A stretch of 64,000 nucleotides of DNA from SHVO01 sp964576515 (GCA_964576515.1 CAZNUW010000005.1:186001-250000), one strand, 5' to 3'; shown: positions 54,001-62,717, counted from the stretch's first letter. Translations and numbers: made by a program. Notes: generated by a model from the letters alone, not told the origin.

Positions 54001-56333
54001 ATCGGCGAGTGGAACGCGGTGGCGACGTTGAGCCGCTTGGCGGAAATCCCACGCGCCTTGAAGGCTTCGAGCGCTTGAGAGGCCGCCGTCACCGTGCCGG
54101 ACAGCACGACCTGATTGGGCCCGTTGTGGTTGGCCACTGCGATCTCCGCGATCCCGGCCGCGACGCTTTCGGCCGTGGCGAGGTCCGTCACCGCGACGAT
54201 CATCGCGCCGGGGATGCTGGCGGCGGCTTCGGCCATGAGGCGGCCGCGGGTCAGCGCCGCGGCGCGGAAATCATCCTCGGTGAACACGCCCGCGGCGAAC
54301 AGAGCGGTCAGTTCGCCGAAGCTGTGACCTGCGGTGACGTCGGGCCGCACGCCGGCGGCCTCCAGCAGAGCGAGATAGGCGAGGCTGGTGAGGCCGACGG
54401 CGGGCTGCGCTTTATCGGTTTCAGTAAGACGCGCGGTTTGCGCTTTCTCATCCTCCGGCGTGAACGCGGGTGGCGGGAAAACGGTGCGGTGTAGGTCGGC
54501 GCTGACGCCGTGACTTGCCGCACGGTCCCACACGGCGCGGGCGTCGGGGAATGTCATGACGGCGTCCGCGCCCATGCCGATATACTGACTGCCCTGCCCC
54601 GGGAACAGGAACGCAAGCGTCCCGGCGGATTTCGCGCCCGCGCCGACCACAACGCCTTTCGCCGGACGAGATTCGCGCAAGGCGGCACACTTCGCCGCGA
54701 GATCGTCGGCCTTGGCCGCGACGATGGCCGCGCGGTGCGGCGCCGCCGGCGTGAACGCGGCGTGGCTGCCCTTCGCGGCGACGGCGAGGCTTTCGGCGCG
54801 CGCCGTTTGAAGGGCGGCCTCGGCCTTCGCGCTCAATTGCTCGCGCGTCTCGGCGCTGAGCAGGATCAGTTCGCCGATGTCGGGGCGGATGCGCGCGGGT
54901 TGCGAGGGGCCGAGATATTCCTCGACCGTGACATGGAAGTTGCTGCCGCCGAAGCCAAAGGAGCTGACGGAGGCGCGGCGCGGGTGAGCTGCGGCGCGAA
55001 TCCACGGACGCGCGCGCGTGTTGAGATAGAAGGGACTGTCGCCGATCTTGAGCGCGGGATTGGGCGTGGAAACCTTGCAGGTGGGCGGCAGCACCTTGTG
55101 ATGCAGCGCCATCACGGCTTTATAGAGGGACGCGGCGCCGGCGGCGGATTTGGTGTGACCGATCTGTGATTTCACGGAGCCCAGCGCGCACCAGGTGCGC
55201 GCGTCCGGTTTGTCTTTCCCAAACACCTCGCGCAAAGCGGCGACTTCGGCGGCGTCGCCCGCGACGGTGCCGGTGCCGTGGGCTTCCATCAGTTCGACGG
55301 TGCCCGGCCCATAACCGGCCGACGCATACGCGCGCTGCAACGCCAGCGCCTGACCTTCGGCGCGCGGCGCGTAGATGCTTTTCGCGCGCCCATCGGACGA
55401 AGCGCCGAGACCACGGATCACACCGTAAATCTTATTGCCGTCGCGTTCGGCGTCGGCGAGACGGCGCAGCGCGAGCATGCCAAGCCCTTCGCCCAGCAAG
55501 GTGCCGTCGGCGTCGGCGGAGAACGGCCGGCAGTCGCCGGTGGGCGACATGGCGGGCGTCTTGCTGAAACACATGTACATGAAGATGTCGTTGATCGCGT
55601 CGACGCCGCCGGTGATGGCGAGGTCCGACGCGCCGCTCTCCAATTCCTGGATGGCCATGCGCACGGCAGCCAAGGAACTGGCGCAAGCCGCGTCCACAAC
55701 GCAGTTGGTGCCGCCGAAATTGAAGCGGTTGGCGATGCGCCCGGCGACCACGTTCCCGAGAAGGCCCGGGAACGTCGCTTCCGTCCAATCGCTGTATTGG
55801 TTCTCGATCCTGTCGCAGATCGCGATGACCTGGGACTCGGGGATTCCCGCTTCACGCAGGACCTTCACCCAGACTGGGCGCTGGATGCTGCCCGACATTT
55901 CCGCAACCAGTTCGGTCGCCGAGGCGACGCCGAGGATGACGCTGGCGCGCTCCAGCCGGGCTTTCGCGAAATCACCGCCGAGCGCGTCTTCCAGCACCTG
56001 ACGCGCGACCAACAACGCCAGCAGTTGCGCCGTATCGGTCCCCGGGATCGAGGCCGGCGGCATGCCGTATTCCATCGGATCGAAGGGCACCTTGGGTAAA
56101 AACGCGCCACGGCGCGCGTAGGTCTTTCCACGCCGGCGGGGGTCGGGATCGTAGTAGTCGTCGATCAGCCAGTGGCCCGGCGGGATGTCGGAGGTGAGAT
56201 CCGTGCCCGCGAGAATGTTCTTCCAAAATCCGTCGCGCGCCGCGCTGCCGGGAAACAACGACGCCATTCCGACGATGGCGATGGGCGTGTGCAAGGCGCC
56301 TGGTGTGCTGGTGGCGTTCATGTTGAATCTCAT
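51081..56333 (-). CDS. Pfa-type lipid synthase KS-MAT-ACP-ACP-KR (PfaA/Pfa2-like)
   Basis: The start is placed at the ATG at 56333, which overlaps the enoyl-reductase stop (ATGA); the ATG at 56321 is the alternative. The 1750-residue protein has KS about 15-475 (Cys217, His352 in EAHGTGT, His393 in QIGHTK), malonyl transferase about 570-900 (Ser671 in GHSFGE, His775 in AFHSP), a helical then Pro/Ala-rich linker, two acyl carrier proteins (Ser1109 and Ser1217, both in LGIDSIKRVEIL) and KR about 1455-1735 (GGGRGVTG, Ser1641, Tyr1654). The repeated ACPs and KS order are those of PUFA synthases. Unlike the classical form it has only two ACPs and no C-terminal dehydratase. It carries the growing chain on phosphopantetheine added by the operon's PPTase. 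Confidence 0.9.
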   Translation of the reverse strand: MRFNMNATSTPGALHTPIAIVGMASLFPGSAARDGFWKNILAGTDLTSDIPPGHWLIDDYYDPDPRRRGKTYARRGAFLPKVPFDPMEYGMPPASIPGTDTAQLLALLVARQVLEDALGGDFAKARLERASVILGVASATELVAEMSGSIQRPVWVKVLREAGIPESQVIAICDRIENQYSDWTEATFPGLLGNVVAGRIANRFNFGGTNCVVDAACASSLAAVRMAIQELESGASDLAITGGVDAINDIFMYMCFSKTPAMSPTGDCRPFSADADGTLLGEGLGMLALRRLADAERDGNKIYGVIRGLGASSDGRAKSIYAPRAEGQALALQRAYASAGYGPGTVELMEAHGTGTVAGDAAEVAALREVFGKDKPDARTWCALGSVKSQIGHTKSAAGAASLYKAVMALHHKVLPPTCKVSTPNPALKIGDSPFYLNTRARPWIRAAAHPRRASVSSFGFGGSNFHVTVEEYLGPSQPARIRPDIGELILLSAETREQLSAKAEAALQTARAESLAVAAKGSHAAFTPAAPHRAAIVAAKADDLAAKCAALRESRPAKGVVVGAGAKSAGTLAFLFPGQGSQYIGMGADAVMTFPDARAVWDRAASHGVSADLHRTVFPPPAFTPEDEKAQTARLTETDKAQPAVGLTSLAYLALLEAAGVRPDVTAGHSFGELTALFAAGVFTEDDFRAAALTRGRLMAEAAASIPGAMIVAVTDLATAESVAAGIAEIAVANHNGPNQVVLSGTVTAASQALEAFKARGISAKRLNVATAFHSPIVAPAAQPYAEALAGLAVRAPACGVYANSSAAPYTNDPAAIRTTLVGQITARVRFVEQIEAMYAAGVRTFVEVGPGTVLTDLVRQILGGRTHDAMAVDSRAGAPLAALWDTLGRLAVMGHAVDMRFAWDGYEIAAPPVAPPARALMIDGANYAKPYPPSGGAAALPLPNPEKVQVHPVTTEKTPAPPVAHDETISALERIHAQTAEAHRVAQQAMADAHIAYMRAAEQAIAQISGLMHGAPASGVAPMPRPQMPAAPVFAPPPPPAASPVAPKEVAVVRPPAPVVPAPAPAPVVTSADPQTLFLKIVAAKTGYPVDMLNLDMAMEADLGIDSIKRVEILSELQSQLSALKDIDARELSALPTLRDIVEHVSRQAPTLSPAAAPAPVAPQSAPAPRAPVVEIPTASDAERLFLEVVAAKTGYSIDMLTPDMELEADLGIDSIKRVEILSELQRRLPVLGDLDARDLASLPTLRSIIVQVTAQMGVAPPAQAPAAAAPVAALSRIADTWIAQVASRDATPGYDMGAHVALLAPGDDATVAVLGKRIEADGLRVSRDVADVRGADLVLVVVPRDVDGRAGVRLAFEAARIFAKRTDRGGHSFVVIAVDGAELDLAGLTRTAAQEWPDACVRNIVLEDASLPAEQIVTELLAGGNAADVKLLTDGRRLVRQDRAAALDPARTATLPDDAVLVVTGGGRGVTGACLKALAEGRKLRLAVLGRTALDAEPPAIAAAQDMTGLIAACAAEAKARGETLPPAALSQRAQAILAGRELRGTLSALEAAGATVLPVRADVSDAQSVKAAVADIRAHFGRIDGLIHGAGVLADSLIAEKTESQMLRVYDTKVTGLRNLLAAMAGDTLHLIAVFSSVSARYGNVGQADYAVANATMAAIAAADAKRRGAACALRIIDWGPWDGGMVNDGLRTLFAARGVPLIPLDMGAAAFVAEVFHGSNATPHVALFAGTAGAPLGANHAAVTA

Positions 56334-57907
56334 TCCACCGCGAGGCGGGTGGGCGGAGGTGAAAAACAGATCTCGGGCACATCTACGCCTGCCGCGCGCA
56401 TCTGTTGCGCCCGGAGCACGATCGCCGCGCCTTCCATCAGATTGAGCCCGATCTGGACGACTTTGCGTTCGGCGGGATCGGCCAGGAAGGAGCCCGCCGT
56501 CCAGTCGTTGAAGGCTCCCATGGCCGGGCCGCACCAGATCTGGAAGTCCGCGACACGGTCGGCGGTCCCTTCGAGCGGCCACCGGCTGGAGTTGCCGAGA
56601 TACCAGCGGAACACCAGCGCCATGCGCAGGCGCGGGTCGCGTTCGGCGCGGGCGAGATGCGCGGGATCGCGCGCGGTGAAATAGGCGCGCGTCTTCTGCC
56701 AAATCTCATCGAGCGGCTGGCGGAAAATATCCTTCTCGAGCTGCGTACGCACAGGTTCCGGGATCGCTTCGAGGGAGTCGTAGCCGCGATAAAGATCGTA
56801 AAGACGCCCGGCGCGCATCGGGAAGAAGAGGCCCTTGCGCAAGACCTGCACCTTCACGCCCATTTCAAACATATCGGCCGACGGCGCCATGGCCACATCG
56901 GTGGACCCGGCCTCGGCGAGGAGTTTGCGGCCCGCCGGCGACAACCCGGATTCGACAGCCGCCTGATTCACGCTGCCGGTGAGCACATAGGCCGCGCCCA
57001 TCGCAAAGGCCGCGGCGACCGCGCCCGGCGTACCGAGCCCGCCCGCAGCGCCGATGCGCGACGGCGAGCCTAAGCGCGCGCGCAGCGCGATCAGTTGGGG
57101 CACAAGGACAGAGAGTGGGCGGTTGTCGGTGTGGCCGCCGGAGTCCGCCTCTGCGGTGATGTCGCCCGCCACCGGAATCTGCGCAGCAAGATCGGCTTCG
57201 GCGCGCGAGAGACGGCCCGCCGCCACCAGCGCATTCAGGACATCGGCCGACGGCGGCTGCATGAAGGGCGCGGCGACCTCGACACGCGAGACCTTCGCGA
57301 AGACGTGATTGCGTCGCACGATCCGACCATCCGGACCACGCGTAAGACCGGTCGCGGCGTAACGGACAACGGCGGGCGACAGGCTCATGAACGCCGAGGC
57401 CGACACGCGCGCAACGCCGCGCGCGAGATAAAGATCGACCAGCGCGTCTTCCAGCGCGAGGTCGTCGGGCGAGTGGATGAGGTTCACACCCCACGGCCGT
57501 CCGCCAGGCGAGAGCGCGGCAGAGATGCGATCGATCGCGCGTTCGACCTCGGCGGGCGCGAGCCCGGCCGAACCGAAGAACCCGAGCATCCCCGCGCGTC
57601 CGGCGGCGATAGCCATGTCCGCGGTCGCGATCCCGCGCGCCATCTCGCCCACGACATAGGGGAATCGGAGACCATGGGCGTCGACAAAAGCCCGGTCGCC
57701 CAGCCACTCCGGGTAAAGTGCGGGCAGAAGCGCATCCGCGCGCTCGGCGCCGAAACCGGGATCGCCTTCCAGGCAGACCGCGTGCAGGCGCTCGTCCGGC
57801 AAATGGACGATCTCGGCCCGTTGCCGGAAACGCCGCGCGGCGTCGAGGATGGCGGCGCCGTCGCGGCGCAGGGCGGATGTGTCTGTCTTGATCTGCAATT
57901 GGCTCAT
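56330..57907 (-). CDS. pfaD: Enoyl reductase of a Pfa-type synthase (PfaD/Pfa1-like)
   Basis: The ATG at 57907 overlaps the PPTase stop (ATGA); 525 residues. The core is an FMN-dependent TIM barrel of the nitronate-monooxygenase/FabK kind: FPYVVGEMARGIATADMAIA, GMLGFFGSAGL, GVNLIHSPDD, GAAGGLGTPGAVAAAFAMGA and VLTGSVNQA. The C-terminal region (RWYLGNSSRWPLEG, FQIWCGPAMGAFNDW, NLMEGAAIVLRAQQMR) is diagnostic of PfaD rather than stand-alone FabK. It reduces enoyl intermediates using NAD(P)H. Product type depends on how often it acts relative to the dehydratases. Confidence 0.93.
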   Translation of the reverse strand: MSQLQIKTDTSALRRDGAAILDAARRFRQRAEIVHLPDERLHAVCLEGDPGFGAERADALLPALYPEWLGDRAFVDAHGLRFPYVVGEMARGIATADMAIAAGRAGMLGFFGSAGLAPAEVERAIDRISAALSPGGRPWGVNLIHSPDDLALEDALVDLYLARGVARVSASAFMSLSPAVVRYAATGLTRGPDGRIVRRNHVFAKVSRVEVAAPFMQPPSADVLNALVAAGRLSRAEADLAAQIPVAGDITAEADSGGHTDNRPLSVLVPQLIALRARLGSPSRIGAAGGLGTPGAVAAAFAMGAAYVLTGSVNQAAVESGLSPAGRKLLAEAGSTDVAMAPSADMFEMGVKVQVLRKGLFFPMRAGRLYDLYRGYDSLEAIPEPVRTQLEKDIFRQPLDEIWQKTRAYFTARDPAHLARAERDPRLRMALVFRWYLGNSSRWPLEGTADRVADFQIWCGPAMGAFNDWTAGSFLADPAERKVVQIGLNLMEGAAIVLRAQQMRAAGVDVPEICFSPPPTRLAVE

Positions 57908-58521
57908 GATTCGATTGTCGCCAGCGCGCCGAGGAAGCCTTCGGGGCAATCCAGGTTTCTTACAACGATGCGCCGGCCTTCAATACATAAAGTGACGTCG
58001 GCGGGATCGTCGCCGACCTGTAACAAGCGCGGGTCCAAGCTGAAACCGGCCCCGAGCGCCTTGAGGGCGGCTTCCTTGCGCGTCCAGGCCCGGAGCAAGC
58101 GGTCGTTGCGGGTTTGCGGCGCACCGTGCGACCACGCGGCGTACTCGTCGCCGGAGAGGATTTTCTTGGCGACGCCGTCGTGGACGTCGCGACGTCCTTC
58201 GATGTCGATACCGACCGGCCGGTCCGGCGCGATGGCCAGGGCCGCCAGATCCTCGGAATGCGAGATATTGAACTGCACGGCCGAATCGGCGAGCGCCGGT
58301 TTGCCGTGCGCGTTAGTCTGAAGAACGATGTCCCGCGGCGGGCGTCCAAGCGCCGCGCCAAGCTCGCGGCGCAGGAATGCGCGCGCGGCGATGAAACGCC
58401 GCCGCGCCGCGGGCGCGCGGAAGCGCTCGGCCCGCGCCCGCTCGTCGGCGCTGAGCACGTCGCCGGCGTCGGCCAGATGATCGTCGGAAAGGGCGAGATT
58501 CGCCCACGACACCGCCGTCAT
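57904..58521 (-). CDS. 4'-phosphopantetheinyl transferase, Sfp type
   Basis: This 205-residue protein has the Sfp-type motifs: NAHGKPAL, FNISHSED, GIDIEGRR (Asp106, Glu108) and RAWTRKEAALKALGAG (Lys149, Glu150). It moves phosphopantetheine from CoA to the serine of carrier proteins, here presumably the two ACPs of the KS-MAT-ACP-ACP-KR protein. It is the first gene of the synthase operon and fills the role of PfaE. Its 3' end overlaps the enoyl-reductase start. Confidence 0.92.
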   Translation of the reverse strand: MTAVSWANLALSDDHLADAGDVLSADERARAERFRAPAARRRFIAARAFLRRELGAALGRPPRDIVLQTNAHGKPALADSAVQFNISHSEDLAALAIAPDRPVGIDIEGRRDVHDGVAKKILSGDEYAAWSHGAPQTRNDRLLRAWTRKEAALKALGAGFSLDPRLLQVGDDPADVTLCIEGRRIVVRNLDCPEGFLGALATIES

Positions 58522-58609
58522 ACGGCCGGCCGCGACAGATCGCCGTTCACCATCGGATTGCCCCCAACCTCAGTTGCAATGATCGACACGTTTTTCCCCG
58601 GATTAGAGT

Positions 58610-58649
58610 ATAAACTGTCCTTGCGCTGAGAAAGCGAGCATAAACTATC
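58610..58649. promoter_or_regulatory. Direct repeat ATAAACTGTC / ATAAACTATC between divergent lipid genes
   Basis: Copies at 58610-58619 and 58640-58649 are exactly 30 bp apart, close to three DNA turns, in an AT-rich stretch of the 163-bp gap between the synthase operon and the acyltransferase-lipase pair. It could be a shared operator; no known regulator site was recognised. Confidence 0.45.
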
Positions 58650-58684
58650 TCATTGATATTTCAGATAAAATTAAAACGCACCGT

Positions 58685-59719
58685 ATGAACGCCCCGTTTT
58701 TGTCCCCCCGGCCCCAAGAGGGCGCCTGGATTCCGGTCGAGAGCCTGAATCCGTGGCCGGCCTGGCGCGGATTCGTAGGACAAACCGGCCCGTGGCCGGG
58801 CGAAGACCTGGTCCGGGCCCTTCTCCTGAAGTTCTGCCGCGGGGTGTGGCTGGAAGACGAGGCCAACTTCACGTCACTGGCCGGAACGCCCGTCCTGTTC
58901 CTTGCCAATCATCAGGTGGCGGTGGAATCGATCCTGTTCGCGACCGCCCTGTCGCCGTTGATGGGCACGCCCGTCCACGCCATCGCCAAGCAGGAGCATA
59001 CGGACACCTGGGTCGGGCAATTGTTCGGGCAGCTTTACAGCCATCCCGGCGTTCAACCCCTGGACACCACATTCTTCACGCGGCTCGGCGACCCGACCGC
59101 GCTGTTGGAACTGATCGAACGGCTGAAGACCACGATGGCCGCGCGCCGTTGCGGCCTTCTGGTGCATGCCGCGGCGTCGCGGGTGTTGACCAGTCGCGCG
59201 GTGGTGCGAACCTTGAGCAGTGTGTTCATCGACCTTGCGATCGGCGGCGGCTTTCCCATCGTGCCCGTGAAATTCCGCGGCGGCCTGCCCGCGAAGCCGC
59301 TGGAAGGTTTTCTGGACTTCCCCGTAGGCTACGGCGGACAAGATTTTTGCATCGGCCGCGCGATCACGCCCGAGGATTTGGCCCGCACACCCTTCCGGGA
59401 ACGGCGCGAACTTGTCCTGGACCGCATCAACACCCTGGGCGGCGATTTGACCAACGAGACCCAAGCCCCAGCCGATCCCGCCTTCGCCGCGGACGTCGCG
59501 TCTTTCATGGAGCGGTTCGGCGTGCTGGAGCCCGCCCTGGCCGTGCTATGGGCGGCGCTGAAGCGTCTACCCGCGCCGACCGCGCCGGTCGCGGAAATCC
59601 TGGCGGGGATCGCGGCAGGACGCCTGACCACGGGCACGAGCGTACAAGACCGCTGGACCGCGCAGGTCGCGCGGTGGCTGACGGAGAATAGAATGCCCGT
59701 CGCCGTCAAAGGTCCATGA
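58685..59719 (+). CDS. 1-acylglycerol-phosphate-type acyltransferase (PlsC-like) linked to the lipid synthase
   Basis: This 344-residue protein has the acyltransferase signature as NHQVAVE (His76, Glu81), an HX4E variant of HX4D. A later block (IDLAIGGGFPIVPVKFRGGLP) fits the family's fourth motif. No clear ribosome site precedes the ATG at 58685. In myxobacterial Pfa3 proteins an AGPAT domain is fused after the dehydratases; here a free protein stands divergent to the operon, and it may do the same job of moving the finished chain from ACP to a glycerol- or amino-lipid acceptor (inference). The start of the next gene overlaps its stop (ATGA). Confidence 0.8.
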   Translation: MNAPFLSPRPQEGAWIPVESLNPWPAWRGFVGQTGPWPGEDLVRALLLKFCRGVWLEDEANFTSLAGTPVLFLANHQVAVESILFATALSPLMGTPVHAIAKQEHTDTWVGQLFGQLYSHPGVQPLDTTFFTRLGDPTALLELIERLKTTMAARRCGLLVHAAASRVLTSRAVVRTLSSVFIDLAIGGGFPIVPVKFRGGLPAKPLEGFLDFPVGYGGQDFCIGRAITPEDLARTPFRERRELVLDRINTLGGDLTNETQAPADPAFAADVASFMERFGVLEPALAVLWAALKRLPAPTAPVAEILAGIAAGRLTTGTSVQDRWTAQVARWLTENRMPVAVKGP

Positions 59720-61251
59720 AGCGGCTTCTTCATGCGGCCGCGGTCCTGCTGGGGCTGACGGGATCGGTCGCGGCGGCGGACTTCGATCCGCGCGCGCTTC
59801 TGAAAGACTTCTCGCTCGATCAGGTTCTGCCGCTGCCGCTCATGCGCCGCGTGACGGATATCGCGGTCTTCAACGCCGAGACAGGACAGGTGCGCTGGCT
59901 GAAGGTCTTGAAAGGCGTGGAGCCGGCGCCCGCCGCCGCGCGGCTGAGCCGGTTCCTCGACCGTCCGGTGGAGCCCGACGCGCTGCGGGTCGTGCACGCG
60001 GCGGACGACGAACTCACATGCGCCTGCCGGCAATTGCTGGCGGCGAACGAATACCTGGTGAGCGAAGAACCGATCCGGGATGCGGGCGGGCGCTATGTCT
60101 CGATCAACGACGAATCGTACAAGGCCATCACGGAGCTTCTCGACTATCCGCTGACAGACGCCACCCTCGTCAACGTGGCGCTGTCGGAGCTCGCCTATGT
60201 CAATAACGACGACGCCGTGCGCGCCTTCCTGGAAGCACGCGGGTTCACGGTGCTGTTGACCCACGGCTTCCTCAACGCGGAGAAACGGGCCGTTTCACTG
60301 ACGCTGCCGGTGATCGTCGCGCGGCACGCGCGCACGGACGCCGGTTATATCGCGATCCGCGGAACGGCCGAGGTGACCGATCTTCAAACCAGCCTTCAAG
60401 CCGCCCTTGTGCCGTGGGCGCAGAACGCCGGTCTGGTGCATAAAGGGTTCTACGACGCGGCGGTCGCAACAACGGTCCTGGTGCAGGACACGCTGCGCGG
60501 TCTGCGCAATCGCGAGCCGGCGTTGCCGATTTATGCGACAGGCCATTCCCTCGGCGCGGCGGTGGCGACAATCCTGACGTTGCGCCTCGCCGACGATTTC
60601 CCGACCTTGCGCGCCGTCGGCTTCGCGCCGCCGCCGTTGGGCAACGACGCCTTTCTGGAGGCGGTGCGCGAACGCGTCCCCTTCATCACCAGCTTCTTCG
60701 TGCCGAACGAGGAGATCCGCGGCCTTAGCGACCTGTCGCGCATCAGCGACCTGCAATGGCTGGGCACCGAGCGCGTGCTGGACGACATGGGCGCGACGGC
60801 GAATCGCTATCACTACGTGATCAACTATCTGAAAGGCGTGCTTGCCGCGGGCGGCGGCGACGTCAAAGCCTACGAGCAATCGCTGCCGATCTGTGTGCTG
60901 TACAAGACGCCGTGTTTCGCGGGCTGGCGCGAGGAAGTCATTCCCCTGTGCGTTCTGGATAAATCCGACTGCGTCGAGAGGCGTTGGCCGGCCATGCGGT
61001 CGTGGCTTGCCGGGAACGACCCGCAAAACACCACGGCGCGCGCGGACCTTGCCGATATCAAGATGCGGGTGCTGCGCGGCAATCCGCCCGATCACCTGCG
61101 GCCCTTGCTCTATGCGGAAATGGCGCGGGCGGCCGGGGCCGCGCAGGCGCGCGAGGAAGCGGCCGGATACCTGGCGGCCGCGGAACGCATCACCGGGACG
61201 CGTCCCTTGTACGCCGAAATTCGGATACGGCTGAACGCACGGCGTGAGTAA
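59716..61251 (+). CDS. Class 3 (Rhizomucor-type) lipase, exported
   Basis: This 511-residue protein has a signal peptide (MKRLLHAAAVLLGLTGSVAA). The lipase_3 domain spans about residues 205-345: YIAIRGTAEVTDLQTSL, YATGHSLGAAVATILTLRLA with nucleophile Ser278, and VGFAPPPLGND. C-terminal to it are two tandem Cys pairs, CVLYKTPC and CVLDKSDC, then a helical tail. It overlaps the acyltransferase gene, so one attaches and the other may release or remodel acyl chains in the envelope (inference). Its stop lies 2 bp from the convergent channel gene. Confidence 0.85.
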   Translation: MKRLLHAAAVLLGLTGSVAAADFDPRALLKDFSLDQVLPLPLMRRVTDIAVFNAETGQVRWLKVLKGVEPAPAAARLSRFLDRPVEPDALRVVHAADDELTCACRQLLAANEYLVSEEPIRDAGGRYVSINDESYKAITELLDYPLTDATLVNVALSELAYVNNDDAVRAFLEARGFTVLLTHGFLNAEKRAVSLTLPVIVARHARTDAGYIAIRGTAEVTDLQTSLQAALVPWAQNAGLVHKGFYDAAVATTVLVQDTLRGLRNREPALPIYATGHSLGAAVATILTLRLADDFPTLRAVGFAPPPLGNDAFLEAVRERVPFITSFFVPNEEIRGLSDLSRISDLQWLGTERVLDDMGATANRYHYVINYLKGVLAAGGGDVKAYEQSLPICVLYKTPCFAGWREEVIPLCVLDKSDCVERRWPAMRSWLAGNDPQNTTARADLADIKMRVLRGNPPDHLRPLLYAEMARAAGAAQAREEAAGYLAAAERITGTRPLYAEIRIRLNARRE

Positions 61252-61253
61252 AA

Positions 61254-62717
61254 CTAGGCCGTTTTGAGGATCGAGAAGAAGGCTTTGATCCGGTTCGCGA
61301 TCTGTCCGACGAGGGCGCGCAGGTCCGTTCCGCGCGCGGCATTGGACATTGTCGTCGCCTGTTCCAGCGCCCGCTGGCGTTGAACCATCACGAGCGCCAT
61401 GGACTCGGCAAGCTCCGGCCGGGATTCCAAAATCGGCTTCATGAATTCGCTGCGCACCTCGAGCACGTAGGCAGGGCAGCGTGCGACCACGTCGGCGCTG
61501 CGCGGCGCGCCGGTCATCAAGGACATCTCGCCGACGTAATTGCCGGGCTCGATCCGCGCGAGCGCGATACGTTCGCCGGTAGGACCGGCAACGGAAACTT
61601 CGAGAACACCCTCGACAACGATGAAAAGGGACTCGCCCGGCTGACCCTGCTGGCAGATCACCGCGTCGCGCTTGAGATCGAGACCGACCGCGTTGCGGGC
61701 GAGACCGCCGCGTTCTTCGTCCGTCAGGGCGGAGAACAGTTCGAGGTGCTGGAAGATCGCCCCAACATTCACCGCCGCGCGGCTGACCGGAGGCTCTTCT
61801 GTATAGTACTGCACGGGCATCGCGGCGAGGCCGAGGCCGGCTTGCGCGATGTGTTTCAAGACGTTGCCCGCGAGTTGCGAGCGGATGCGTTCAGCCTCGA
61901 CGATATCGTCAAGACCGAAGACGAGGCGATAACGCAGGGCCGTCGGCGTGATTTCGTCCAGCAGCACTTCCGGTTCGATCTGGCTGCTGATGCCGGGTGT
62001 GGCGAGCGCTGCGCCGATCAGCAGGCGCGTCACGCGTTCGCCGGGAATATCGAGCGGCACCGGGACGATGATGTCCTGGCGCGTCGCGGTGTTCACCACC
62101 GCCCTGAGGACATAGCCGCCGTGGTTGAGGGCGGAGTTGCGGATCACGTTGACGCTGCCGTCGGCGCGCACCAGACGAATCCGCACGATGCCCATGTTGA
62201 CGACCCGCCCGATCCGGCCATCCGCCGTTTCGATCACCATACCGATGGAAAAGGCGGGATCCAGGCTGAGGCTGGTTCCGGCGACGACATCCTCGATCAA
62301 TCCCCGGAACGGCGCGCCCAGGAGAAGGAGCACGCCCGCGGCCACCGCGAGCACGATCAGGGGCGAGGCGCCGATCACCGACACAAGAATCGTAAAAACG
62401 CCCGCGCCATAAAGCATCGCGGTGATGACGCCGCGAATGATGTCGGGGACGCGCCGGCGCAAACGCCGCTCCACCATCCAGGAGACGACGATTTCATCGA
62501 CAAGCTGCTGCACAGTCCAGGCCAACGCCAGGATGGCGAGGGCGCGCACGGTCACGTCGACCGCCGACAGGAGTTCGATTTCAGCCGGGTAGCTGCTGAC
62601 GAGCCAGTCGATCGCCGCCGGGTAATAGGCCGCGCCGACCGCAAGGACGACCCCCATGAGCCCGGCGAAAACCACGCGCCGGATATTCAAGCGGCCAATG
62701 TCGGTTGAGTTTGTCAT
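61254..62717 (-). CDS. MscS-family channel with C-terminal cyclic-nucleotide-binding domain
   Basis: This 487-residue protein has about four N-terminal membrane helices and the MscS pore and beta regions (IEDVVAGTSLSLDPAFSIGM, GRIGRVVNMGIVRIRLVRADG). From about residue 320 a cNMP-binding domain follows (IFQHLELFSALTDEE, GESLFIVVEGVLEVSV) with the phosphate-binding cassette region NYVGEMSLMTGAPRSADV. Such channels gate an ion path in response to tension or cyclic nucleotide. It is convergent with the lipase gene. Confidence 0.88.
   Translation of the reverse strand: MTNSTDIGRLNIRRVVFAGLMGVVLAVGAAYYPAAIDWLVSSYPAEIELLSAVDVTVRALAILALAWTVQQLVDEIVVSWMVERRLRRRVPDIIRGVITAMLYGAGVFTILVSVIGASPLIVLAVAAGVLLLLGAPFRGLIEDVVAGTSLSLDPAFSIGMVIETADGRIGRVVNMGIVRIRLVRADGSVNVIRNSALNHGGYVLRAVVNTATRQDIIVPVPLDIPGERVTRLLIGAALATPGISSQIEPEVLLDEITPTALRYRLVFGLDDIVEAERIRSQLAGNVLKHIAQAGLGLAAMPVQYYTEEPPVSRAAVNVGAIFQHLELFSALTDEERGGLARNAVGLDLKRDAVICQQGQPGESLFIVVEGVLEVSVAGPTGERIALARIEPGNYVGEMSLMTGAPRSADVVARCPAYVLEVRSEFMKPILESRPELAESMALVMVQRQRALEQATTMSNAARGTDLRALVGQIANRIKAFFSILKTA

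Noticed and set aside
50853..54494. A 1213-residue plus-strand open frame across the synthase genes
   Set aside because: It is antisense to the KS, MAT and ACP coding sequence, is dominated by Arg, Gly, His and Asp typical of GC-rich shadow frames, and has no domain. Similar long shadows opposite the receptors (3342-4937, 23541-26612, 37826-40336) were dropped for the same reason.
51081..56702. Longer start for the KS-MAT-ACP-KR gene
   Set aside because: The added residues are an out-of-frame reading of the enoyl-reductase 3' end; the ATGA overlap at 56333 is the natural start.
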